From: Planctomycetota bacterium
GTDB taxonomy: Bacteria > Planctomycetota > Planctomycetia > Gemmatales > Gemmataceae
Direction: 5' to 3'
NCBI GenBank assembly: GCA_018970845.1
Contig: JAGWVO010000133.1
Coordinates: forward strand, 1-9,033
DNA: 9,033 nucleotides
The notes beneath the pieces were generated by a model. That model was not told where the DNA came from. It saw only the letters and a list, made by a program, of their open reading frames with translations, and did no database searches. Each line of letters begins with the position of its first letter. Position 1 is the stretch's first letter. This document shows, in pieces, positions 1 to 6,971 of this stretch. The position numbers and the translations under genes were made by a program.

Positions 1-1
1 C

Positions 2-355
2 GAGGCCTGCGACATCATGGAATCAGCCGAGTTTACGCGGCTGTCGGGATTGCTGGGCAGGAACATTCGCCTGCTTGTCGAGGGACTCGCGGCACGAGGA
101 ATCAGTTGCTTGGGCGGCGGAACCCCGATCGTGACGGTTCTGGTAGGCGATGAGGAGGACGCGTTGCGGGCCGGAAAGACCTTGTTCGACGCCGGATATT
201 ATGTCCAGTCGGTCACATTCCCGGCTGTTGAGTACCACAGGGCCGTGCTGCGGTTGCAGGTGAACTCCAATCACCGCGAATCGGATGTCCTTGGCCTGGC
301 GGAATCGGTGGCGAGCGCCCTTGGGAGCCTGCATGAAAAAAAGCGGGCCGCTTGA
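2..355 (+). CDS. PLP-dependent alpha-oxoamine synthase family enzyme, C-terminal fragment (5' end outside window)
   Basis: The reading frame is open from base 2, so the gene enters from the left and only the last 117 residues are visible. The stretch GGGTPIVTVLVGDEEDAL, then DAGYYVQSVTFPAV and the VLRLQVNSNH segment, match the C-terminal small domain of the alpha-oxoamine synthase family (BioF, Kbl, serine palmitoyltransferase, CqsA). These enzymes condense an amino acid with an acyl thioester and lose CO2, using PLP. The PLP lysine and most of the active site lie upstream, so the substrate cannot be assigned. An ATG at 17 lies in frame but falls inside the conserved domain and is not the real start. 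The gene converges on an acyl carrier protein gene with 33 bases between stop codons, which makes an acyl-ACP donor plausible. Its last codons double as a terminator for the opposite strand. The family is a confident call; sphingolipid-type function is inference. Confidence 0.85.
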   Translation, partial: EACDIMESAEFTRLSGLLGRNIRLLVEGLAARGISCLGGGTPIVTVLVGDEEDALRAGKTLFDAGYYVQSVTFPAVEYHRAVLRLQVNSNHRESDVLGLAESVASALGSLHEKKRAA

Positions 356-362
356 CCCGCTT
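336..362 (-). terminator. Rho-independent terminator of the minus-strand unit
   Basis: Read on the minus strand, AAGCGGG (362-356) pairs with CCCGCTT (347-341) across an 8-base loop. The run of T continues to 336, giving seven T in a row counting the last two stem bases. The stem begins 26 bases beyond the acyl carrier protein stop codon, as expected for an intrinsic terminator. On the plus strand no T tract follows the hairpin, so it should act in one direction only. It lies mostly inside the final codons of the convergent PLP-enzyme gene. Confidence 0.8.
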
Positions 363-388
363 AACGCAAACCCGGCCTTGGGATATTT

Positions 389-658
389 TCAGGCCGCCTT
401 GGCGACTGGGTTTTCAGAGGATTTGACGGCGATCATGTCGAGTATGTCACTGACCGTTTCCAATTTGGCCAACTCTTCATGGCTCATCCTGATCCTGTAA
501 TTTTGCTCCACTCGTGAAATCACAGTAATCATGTCGACGGAATCCATTCCTAAGGATTCACGGAGGTTGGAAGCCTCGGTAATCCCGGCGGGAGCCGTGC
601 CAAGATCATCCTCGATGATGGCCAGAAGTTCCTTCAGCAAAGCCGCGCGACTGTTCAT
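389..658 (-). CDS. Acyl carrier protein
   Basis: This 89-residue protein is the usual size for a free-standing acyl carrier protein, a cytoplasmic carrier that holds acyl chains as thioesters on a 4'-phosphopantetheine arm. The attachment motif is LGMDSVDMI, with the modified serine at residue 40 at the start of helix II. The acidic LEDD-like first helix (LAIIEDDLG) and the later ETVSDILDMI helix fit the fold. The start at 658 was chosen because GGAGG sits seven bases upstream (666-670) and the family alignment begins there; a longer in-frame start at 814 would run through the upstream gene. It is the last gene of the minus-strand unit, 62 bases after the DUF6134-like gene, and is followed by an intrinsic terminator. 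It is probably a specialised carrier rather than the housekeeping AcpP, since no fab genes flank it and it faces an oxoamine synthase gene. That specialisation is inferred. Confidence 0.92.
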   Translation of the reverse strand: MNSRAALLKELLAIIEDDLGTAPAGITEASNLRESLGMDSVDMITVISRVEQNYRIRMSHEELAKLETVSDILDMIAVKSSENPVAKAA

Positions 659-665
659 GGTCGAT

Positions 666-670
666 CCTCC
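666..670 (-). promoter_or_regulatory. Ribosome binding site of the acyl carrier protein gene
   Basis: The minus strand reads GGAGG here, seven bases before the ATG at 658. It decides between that start and the longer in-frame ATG at 814, and it gives the last gene of the unit its own strong translation start. Confidence 0.8.
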
Positions 671-720
671 ATGCCAAAACACTCGATTGCGATAGTCGAG
701 CATGGATTCCGGGGACAAGG

Positions 721-1371
721 TCAGTTGCCACCGGCCCGGCGTATTCGGATGTCGATCGTCCTGCCTTGTTCGCGCCACGACTGCCGAAGAAGGGTGCCGT
801 CGTTGGCAAACCAAAACCGCGCTTCACCCGGCAAATCGGTTTTCCAGACCGTCGCCGCAACCGGCTTCCCATCGAGAAAGATCGTATCCTGGCCCGACTT
901 GAACATCGATGTCATCCGCAACAGTCCCGTGTCTGGATCCAAAGTTTGATGGGTTCCCTCCCCGGTCGGCGGTGCGAAGGCGCTTGTCGGCCAGGGCGCT
1001 CGCTCCAAGTGCATCGTTTTTCCGTTGCGTGAAACAGTTCCGCCGGACGGAGTGGCGTTCCACGAGACACTGTGACGGGTTCCGTTATCGTCGCATTCAC
1101 CAACCGCCGACAGAAACCGCCCTTCGCGCCAGGTTTCCGAACCTTGAAAGCTGTAGCGAAACGAAAGAAACAGGAACCTGAAGACCATCGAGGCCCTTGT
1201 GTCGATCCGGGTGGACGCGTCGCTGTTTCGCGTGACCGTCCGGAACAGGAAACCCGATCGAGTGCCATCAATCAGAATGTCGTAATCGAGCGTTTCCGCG
1301 CGAACCGTACCCGCCGATCCGAATTGGATCAGCGTGGCGGTCGCGAGGATCCATCCGAGGACCGGTTTCAT
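721..1371 (-). CDS. Secreted DUF6134-like protein
   Basis: The protein has 216 residues. Residues 1-25 form a Sec signal peptide: a lysine near the start, a hydrophobic stretch (VLGWILATATLIQF) and a likely cleavage after VRA. The mature part opens with LDYDILIDGTRSGFLFRTV. It continues with FRYSFQGSETWREGRFLSAV followed by CDDNGTRHSV, and ends with DGKPVAATVWKTD, a WFANDGTLLR strand and a basic tail. This order (YD-hydrophobic-DG start, aromatic-rich E-x-W-R-x-G centre, DDNG, late charged strand) is what I recall for DUF6134, an uncharacterised family of small exported proteins. The fold is probably all-beta and periplasmic or surface-located; no enzyme motif is visible. The ATG overlaps the stop of the giant gene (ATGA), and no good Shine-Dalgarno sequence precedes it, so translation is probably coupled to the giant gene. 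The function is unknown. Lying next to an acyl carrier gene hints at lipid handling, but only by position. Confidence 0.72.
   Translation of the reverse strand: MKPVLGWILATATLIQFGSAGTVRAETLDYDILIDGTRSGFLFRTVTRNSDASTRIDTRASMVFRFLFLSFRYSFQGSETWREGRFLSAVGECDDNGTRHSVSWNATPSGGTVSRNGKTMHLERAPWPTSAFAPPTGEGTHQTLDPDTGLLRMTSMFKSGQDTIFLDGKPVAATVWKTDLPGEARFWFANDGTLLRQSWREQGRTIDIRIRRAGGN
1368..1371 (-). other. ATGA stop/start overlap coupling two genes
   Basis: The minus strand reads ATGA at 1371-1368. ATG (1371-1369) starts the DUF6134-like gene and TGA (1370-1368) ends the giant gene. Ribosomes finishing the giant protein can restart at once, which ties the output of the small gene to that of the large one. 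Confidence 0.85.
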
Positions 1372-4300
1372 GAAAGCCTGATCGGGCCAGAGAGAAGCGA
1401 GAAGAAGGAGTCAACCTGCCTGAGGTTCCTGCCGTTGAACACCTTGACAAGCGACGAATTCCCCGAGGCGAAGGCGGTGTAAATATCCAACCGCCCATCG
1501 CCATCGTGGTCGCCGACGGTAACGGTGACCCCGGACCTGTTGTTGACCGGAAAGGCGAAGAAACTGCCAATGGCCTGACCGGGTCGGGCGCCATTGAAAA
1601 TGGTGACCGACGGATTCGCTCCCGCCGCGCCCGAGACGATCACTTCGGCCTTGCCGTCGCCGTCCAGATCCCCGGCTGTGACCAGGATGGCTGATCTCGA
1701 GAGCATGTCGATCGGCCTGTAGTCCTGAACGAGAACCCCTTGGCTGAAAACGCGGACTCGGGTGATCGTGCCTCCCTGGGTGCCTGTCACGATATCCGCC
1801 TTGCCGTCGCCCGTCACATCAGCCATGGCAAGGGAGACGCCCCCGTTGTAGCCCGGCAGGGCATTGAACGAGGCGATGGGGAAGGGATTCTGGAAAGCGA
1901 ACACCTTGATGATGGCCGCGCCCCTTCCGGCGACACCAACGGCAATCTCAGCGACGCCATCTCCGTTGTAATCACCGCTTGCCACATTCAGCGGACCTGC
2001 GAATCCCGGGAATGAGGCGAATGAGGCGATCACCTGGTCGTTGGTTCCGTCGAATACCGAAACGAGTCCACTCAGTCCTTGGCGGGCGACGGCAATCACA
2101 TCGGCCACACCATCGCCGTTGTAATCGCCGGTGGCCGCCACGACACCGTTTCGATAATTGGACGGAAACGGCGCGAGCGTGGAACTGAAAAGGCCTCTCC
2201 GAACCTCGATGAGATTGCTGCTTCCCGGTGATGCCTGGGAGAGGAGCACCGGTTTGTTGACAATCGTCGAGACGGGAGGATTGAGAAGGAAAGTGCCCAA
2301 GGTCGGAGCCACTGTCGGCGTGACTATGTTGTTTCCGGAACTGTCAAGGATCGTCGCGCCCGGCGCCGTGTTCACCGTCAGAGTGCCGGCGCCCCGCAAT
2401 CCGTTGACTGTCACCGTGACAGTGCTCCCGCTGACGCTAGCCGAGGCGATGGTGCCCGTCACTCCACCCGTGGTGACCAACATGAAATCGGAACCTGTCA
2501 CGGAAGCGGAGTTGATGGTTTTGGAGAATGTGGCCGTGAAGACGACGCTGGTGGCCCTGGGATTCGGCAATGTGGTGGGCGCCACTGAAAGCAGTTGCGG
2601 AGCGGGGTTGATGGTGTAGGTCTGGTTCAGTGATGGGGAGATGGTGGTGTCGATGGAATTGCCATAAATGTCGGTGACGCTGGCGAAAGGGTTCATGGAC
2701 AGGGCGACCGTGCCCGATTGAGGCAATCCGGTCACGGTGACAAGCCAGGTGTCGCTTGAAGATTGCGCGACACCGAGGATGGAACCCAGGCTGGTGCGGA
2801 AAGTGGAAGTGGCGTTCACGGTCGAGGGCGCCACTGCTTCGCTGAACTTGACGGCGAAGACCGCCGTGGATTGGCCAAGTTCCGAGTTCGAGGGCGAGAA
2901 TCGATTCACCTGAGACAGACTCGGGCGGACCAGGTCGATTGAGAATCCGCTTGTTGAGGGCACGGCCACGCCGGAATCGTAAGGTTGGTTCTCGTAGCTG
3001 AGTATCGTCGGGTTGGCCTTCAGCGCGAGGCTCGCGGTTCCCTGGCCGGAAACCATTGGAAGCGTGATGATGAATTCCGTTGAGCCGGAACCGGAAGGAA
3101 GGACGGATGGCGTTCCGGTGACCAGGTTGCCGGTGCCGAGAGCATCAAAGTCATTGGAATTGACGGTGGTCGGGTCAATAGCGGTGCTGAATGTCGCCTT
3201 GAAAGAGACATTGGCCGAGTTGGTGGTGCCGGAACCAGTCGGGGAGAGCGGTGTGAGGGAAACGAGGGTTGGCTTGGGCGGATTCACGGCATAGGTTTCA
3301 CCGGCCTGGAAACCGCCAAAGCTGGAAATGGTGTTGCCCGCGTATGAGAACTTGGCGGAAGCGGAAACCTGAAGACCAAGGGTGCCGAAACCTGGATTGG
3401 CACCGCCAAGGTCCACCTGCACGGTGTAATCCTGCGTGCCCGCGTTGGCTTGCCGAACATTCAGGATCGTTCCGGCCGAAAGGGTGGAGGACTTGGATAG
3501 TAGGAAATCGCCGACATCCACGGAAACCGGATCGACTGGAACATTGAACCTGACCATGAATGTGGCGACGGGGGTTGTCCCTGTTGATGTGATCACCTCA
3601 TTGGCGGGCGCCAGGCGCCTTATGGAACCGACGGGTGGGAGGATCGGGTCGGGAAGGTTCGCGTAGAGGCGGGGGCTGAAAGCCGATGGCTCGGCCGACC
3701 AGTAGAAGGTGTTGCCGGAAAGGGTGAGGTCGGTCGGATTCGAGGAGATGCCGAAATTGGTGTTCACATCGATCAGCCTGGCAGCCTGCCTTGCCTGCGT
3801 GTCGTAATAATAAATCTCCCTGCCTGATCCGTCATCCGCCGAGAAATACACCAACCCGTTCGCTGCGAGGAATTGGCCGGGATCCGAGTCCGGATTGTTG
3901 CTCGGGACATTCGGGTTCGGACTGATGTTGGCCACAAGGCTGAGCACCCCATCCTGGCTGATGACGAAAGGTTCGTTTCCGGTGGGGACGCTGGATTGGC
4001 CATTGACCAGGTTGCCGCCCAAGGAAAGGATGGCTCCTCCAATGAAGGGGATCGCTTCTCCTTCCCGTTCCAATCCGTTTTGGGTGTTGGCCAGGGTCAA
4101 TGTTGCCGGCGTTCCACTTGCCGCGACGGGCAGCACGGAAAAGCCAGTGGGATTGAGGTTCGGATCGAGCGTCGGGTTGCCGACCTTGATGACCTTGGGA
4201 ATCCACGAACTTGCCGTCTGGGTGTTGAAGAAAAGACTGCCGTTGCTGAAAACGAACGAACCGGGAATCGTCTCTGTGGGAGATGACTGATAGAGTGTAA

Positions 4301-6908
4301 CGGTCGCTCCCGAACCCCTTGTGAAAACCACCCGGCTTTGTCCCGCCGCACTGGCGTCGCCCAAAAGAAAAACGATTCCGCCAGCGGAGGCGATGATGTT
4401 TCGAACCGGTTCCTGGGTTCCCAGCAGCGTGGTTTCCGACGGGTCGAAAAGCCCGCGCGAAACGAGGCCCACGCCGCTTTTGGCATAAACGAGGTTGCCA
4501 TTGATGCCAGCCAGTCCCGGCCCTTGCCCGGAAGCAGGAGCAGCATAACTGGCGGAGACAACCCTGAGATTGGCTAAACCGTCATATTCAAAAAGGTTGG
4601 ATCCATCGGCGATCTGCAGGCGTCCATTGAGGCGCCCAACAACTTTCGGTGAACTGAGGGAAACTGATGGCGGGCATGGCGCCGTGGGCGACAATGGCGT
4701 GCCGGCATCGGTTCCATCCGTCTTGTAAACGCCATCGGATTTGAAAAATATCAACGAGTCGTTGAAGGCCAGCAGGGTGTTGTCAAGAGCGGCATACGCG
4801 GGTTGGGTCGAACTGGTGGGGCGTGTGCCCGCGGCGGTTCCATCCGAGGTGAAGAAGTCGCCATCGGAGATGAAATAGGCGTTCTGGTTGAGCGAGGTGA
4901 GGCTGCCTGAGGTCGGAGCAATGGAAGGTGACAAAAGTCCCGGAGTGTAAGTGTAGCTGGTGGAAAGGTTGTAAATGCCGGCTCCGGAGGCATTTGTGGC
5001 ATTGAAAAGCAGGTTGTTGCCCACGGAGGTGAGCTGGGAAGGCGCCGACAGTGACGAGTTCGCGACGGGGCTGCTGACCATGAATGTGCCGGCGGTCGTG
5101 CCGTCGGATGTCCAAAGGTCGGTCCTTGACCCGGCGATTCCCTGCGGGATGTCCGCCGTGAAGAACAACCTGCCGTTGGAAACGGTCAAGTTGGCCGGAT
5201 TGGAACTTCTGGGAATTTGCCTGAGCGGATCGGATCCGATGGTTCCCGGGGCAAGCTCGAACACGGACTTGCTCACAAGGTCGCCCGCCAGGTCGAATTT
5301 CAAGGCTCCCAATTCAACGCCTTGGGGTGCTCGGGGAATGACCTCGAGCGACCAGTTGTTAAGCGTTCCCGTGTCCCCCGTCGCCTTGTCGGTGACGGTC
5401 AGCGTCCAGTTGCCGCGGGAACTTTGTCCTGCGAGCACGGACAGCGGATTGAGGGGCCTGAATGAACCCGTGAAGGGGGCGACTCCCGTCGTGATGGAAA
5501 CCGTGGCCGAATCATCGAACAAGGTGTTCACAAGGTTGTCGCCGGCAAATCCCTGCCCGTCGAACAGCGTGACCGTCTGCGTGGCGGTTTGTCCGGTGGG
5601 AAGGAAATTCAGGTCAAGGCGAAGGTTGCTGACGGTCGCGTGAGTGATGTTCACCCTGACGCGGATGGCGTTGATCGAAAAGTCCTGGTTGACAAGGATG
5701 GGGGAAATCACCGAGCCATTGACGACTGGGGCAGAGCCTGTGGCGTCAGGAATCGCGTACGGAGTCGGGTTGGAAAAGGTTTGGGTTCGACCGGAGGATT
5801 GGGCGAAATCCGCCGCCAGGAACAAGGTGTTGTCGAGAACGGCGGAGTTCTTCAGGCCCGCTACTGGATCAAGTGAGGATGAAACCTGTCCGTTGATATC
5901 AAGGTAAAACGCGGTTCCCAAGACGGTTCCGTCCGTTCGCCAAAGCTCGGTGCGTTGGTTTTGCGTGCCCGCGAAGTACACAAACTTGTCAACTGCCGAA
6001 AGGGTTCCCCCTGATGTCGTTCCCGGGGGCAATAGCGGAACGACCGTCGCGTCGGGGTTCATCACGGTGAGGATATTTCCTGCCGGAGTTGCCGCGTGAA
6101 AATACATCCGCGCACCCACGGGAGTGAGGTTGCTGATGCCGGAGGCGCCTGTGATGGAGGTCTTCCTGCCCGTGAATGTGGCATTGGCGGAATCATCGAC
6201 GCCGGGGAACAACTCAATGAGCGAGGTGTCATCGGCGGAGGAACTACGGGTGAGCACCAGTTTTCCATCAACCGGGATAATGTCCTGGAGATCGAAAAGC
6301 TCACTGGCGACATCGCCGCTTGAAACCGGGTCGGTCACATTGGTGATCGATTGGACAGACGGATTTCCGTTGCCGTCGTAAGCCGTTCGGAGAACGCCGA
6401 CCCCTGATCTGGTGATCATGAAAACATTGCGGCCTACTGCCGCGATTTTGGAGACATCAGCGGGGGAACCCGGGACTCGAGTAACCGTGGTGGTTGTAAC
6501 AGGTGTATTGGAACCGGCCGGTGTCGAGGTCGTTGTCGACGCCATGTAAAGCGCGTCGCCTGTTGAATCGGTGGCGATGAAAAACGCCCTGTCGCCAGCG
6601 GCGACCAGTTTCCGAGGATTGGATGAACCTGAACCAGAAAGGATGTCGGCGGCCAATGCCAGTGAGGAGCCTTGAACTCGAAATAGTTCGGCGCCTGTTT
6701 GGCTCGTGGTGGCATTCACATAAACGGTGTCCCCAACGCCGACGAACTCCCGGCCGTTGTTCACCGTCGATACCGGCCCCGAGAGGGCCGTTCCGGAAAG
6801 CGGCCCGACCACCGAAAGGGTTGATGGGACATCGCGGTTTTCCAGGCGTTCCACCGCAAGAGGTCGGGACCACTTGGCGGATCGGCCCGTATGGTGGCGG
6901 CGATTCAT
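1368..6908 (-). CDS. Giant multidomain surface protein: ELWxTDGT repeats, P domain, four Ig-like repeats, FG-GAP/VCBS repeats
   Basis: This protein has 1846 residues. Residues 1-30 are basic and contain VERLENRDVPS (19-29), a planctomycete LExR-type N-terminal motif. No classical hydrophobic signal core is visible, as is common for this class. Residues ~30-1085 hold propeller-like repeats with hallmarks such as ELWRTDGTVLGT (~321), DLWTSDGTTAGT (~598), FFTSDGTAAGT (~685) and VYKTDGTDAGT (~728). A proprotein-convertase P domain is inserted at ~390-525; its signature runs from FSINAIRVRVNITH to GNWTLTVTD (W501) and NNWSLEVI (W519). Four bacterial Ig-like repeats span ~1090-1543, and five FG-GAP/VCBS calcium-binding loops span ~1595-1810. 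Cysteine is nearly absent (I find one, C745). The likely role is a calcium-stabilised extracellular structural or adhesive protein; no protease triad or other catalytic site is evident. The start is supported by GAGG eight bases upstream. The gene ends in the ATGA overlap with the next gene. The architecture is secure; the function is inferred. Confidence 0.9.
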   Translation of the reverse strand: MNRRHHTGRSAKWSRPLAVERLENRDVPSTLSVVGPLSGTALSGPVSTVNNGREFVGVGDTVYVNATTSQTGAELFRVQGSSLALAADILSGSGSSNPRKLVAAGDRAFFIATDSTGDALYMASTTTSTPAGSNTPVTTTTVTRVPGSPADVSKIAAVGRNVFMITRSGVGVLRTAYDGNGNPSVQSITNVTDPVSSGDVASELFDLQDIIPVDGKLVLTRSSSADDTSLIELFPGVDDSANATFTGRKTSITGASGISNLTPVGARMYFHAATPAGNILTVMNPDATVVPLLPPGTTSGGTLSAVDKFVYFAGTQNQRTELWRTDGTVLGTAFYLDINGQVSSSLDPVAGLKNSAVLDNTLFLAADFAQSSGRTQTFSNPTPYAIPDATGSAPVVNGSVISPILVNQDFSINAIRVRVNITHATVSNLRLDLNFLPTGQTATQTVTLFDGQGFAGDNLVNTLFDDSATVSITTGVAPFTGSFRPLNPLSVLAGQSSRGNWTLTVTDKATGDTGTLNNWSLEVIPRAPQGVELGALKFDLAGDLVSKSVFELAPGTIGSDPLRQIPRSSNPANLTVSNGRLFFTADIPQGIAGSRTDLWTSDGTTAGTFMVSSPVANSSLSAPSQLTSVGNNLLFNATNASGAGIYNLSTSYTYTPGLLSPSIAPTSGSLTSLNQNAYFISDGDFFTSDGTAAGTRPTSSTQPAYAALDNTLLAFNDSLIFFKSDGVYKTDGTDAGTPLSPTAPCPPSVSLSSPKVVGRLNGRLQIADGSNLFEYDGLANLRVVSASYAAPASGQGPGLAGINGNLVYAKSGVGLVSRGLFDPSETTLLGTQEPVRNIIASAGGIVFLLGDASAAGQSRVVFTRGSGATVTLYQSSPTETIPGSFVFSNGSLFFNTQTASSWIPKVIKVGNPTLDPNLNPTGFSVLPVAASGTPATLTLANTQNGLEREGEAIPFIGGAILSLGGNLVNGQSSVPTGNEPFVISQDGVLSLVANISPNPNVPSNNPDSDPGQFLAANGLVYFSADDGSGREIYYYDTQARQAARLIDVNTNFGISSNPTDLTLSGNTFYWSAEPSAFSPRLYANLPDPILPPVGSIRRLAPANEVITSTGTTPVATFMVRFNVPVDPVSVDVGDFLLSKSSTLSAGTILNVRQANAGTQDYTVQVDLGGANPGFGTLGLQVSASAKFSYAGNTISSFGGFQAGETYAVNPPKPTLVSLTPLSPTGSGTTNSANVSFKATFSTAIDPTTVNSNDFDALGTGNLVTGTPSVLPSGSGSTEFIITLPMVSGQGTASLALKANPTILSYENQPYDSGVAVPSTSGFSIDLVRPSLSQVNRFSPSNSELGQSTAVFAVKFSEAVAPSTVNATSTFRTSLGSILGVAQSSSDTWLVTVTGLPQSGTVALSMNPFASVTDIYGNSIDTTISPSLNQTYTINPAPQLLSVAPTTLPNPRATSVVFTATFSKTINSASVTGSDFMLVTTGGVTGTIASASVSGSTVTVTVNGLRGAGTLTVNTAPGATILDSSGNNIVTPTVAPTLGTFLLNPPVSTIVNKPVLLSQASPGSSNLIEVRRGLFSSTLAPFPSNYRNGVVAATGDYNGDGVADVIAVARQGLSGLVSVFDGTNDQVIASFASFPGFAGPLNVASGDYNGDGVAEIAVGVAGRGAAIIKVFAFQNPFPIASFNALPGYNGGVSLAMADVTGDGKADIVTGTQGGTITRVRVFSQGVLVQDYRPIDMLSRSAILVTAGDLDGDGKAEVIVSGAAGANPSVTIFNGARPGQAIGSFFAFPVNNRSGVTVTVGDHDGDGRLDIYTAFASGNSSLVKVFNGRNLRQVDSFFSLLSGPIRLS
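1485..2126 (-). repeat. Five FG-GAP/VCBS calcium-loop repeats in the giant gene
   Basis: Five D-x-x-G-D-G-x-x-D/E loops occur at residues 1595 (DYNGDGVAD), 1646 (DYNGDGVAE), 1697 (DVTGDGKAD), 1747 (DLDGDGKAE) and 1800 (DHDGDGRLD). Spacing is 51, 51, 50 and 53 residues. Each loop is followed by short hydrophobic strands ending in VFxG- or VFxQ-like segments. This is the pattern of FG-GAP/VCBS beta-propeller blades, with one calcium bound per loop. The protein ends 38 residues after the last loop, so the repeat block is its C-terminal domain. Confidence 0.85.
2280..3640 (-). repeat. Four tandem bacterial Ig-like repeats in the giant gene
   Basis: Four segments share the pattern strand-F-x-x-x-F-S/N-x-x-[VI]-[DNA]-x-x-[ST]-V-[DN]-x-x-[ST]-F: TFMVRFNVPVDPVSV (~1114), SFKATFSTAIDPTTV (~1240), VFAVKFSEAVAPSTV (~1350) and VFTATFSKTINSASV (~1455). 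Each ends in a strand reading GTLxLxV/GTVALSM-like, then a D/N-G-N turn or its remnant. The period is about 105-125 residues. This matches SbsA-like or Big-type Ig domains that often act as spacers on surface proteins. The copies are clearly diverged at protein level, so they are old duplications. Confidence 0.75.
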
Positions 6909-6916
6909 GTTGATGG

Positions 6917-6920
6917 CCTC
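6917..6920 (-). promoter_or_regulatory. Ribosome binding site of the giant gene
   Basis: The minus strand reads GAGG, eight bases before the ATG at 6908. No in-frame ATG or GTG lies between the upstream HEAT gene's stop codon and this ATG, so the start is well fixed. Confidence 0.6.
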
Positions 6921-6971
6921 GTGATGGTGTCGATCATGGTGCGCCTTCTCGCCATGGATTTGAATTGTCGC

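Noticed and set aside
659..814. A 52-residue N-terminal extension of the acyl carrier protein from 814
   Set aside because: It runs into the end of the DUF6134-like gene, while GGAGG at 666-670 and the normal family length support the start at 658.
2158..2619. A 153-codon plus-strand frame rich in valine, threonine and proline
   Set aside because: It is the antisense image of the Ig-like repeats; its repetitive look comes from the repeats on the other strand.
4975..5643. A 222-codon open frame on the plus strand, antisense to the giant gene
   Set aside because: It mirrors the strong codon bias of the giant gene, has no ribosome binding site or recognisable domain, and the minus-strand reading gives clear P-domain and TDGT repeats.
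1368..6908. The giant protein as a subtilisin-like protease, because it contains a P domain
   Set aside because: No Asp, His or Ser protease motif was seen before the P domain; the sequence on both sides is repeat-type.
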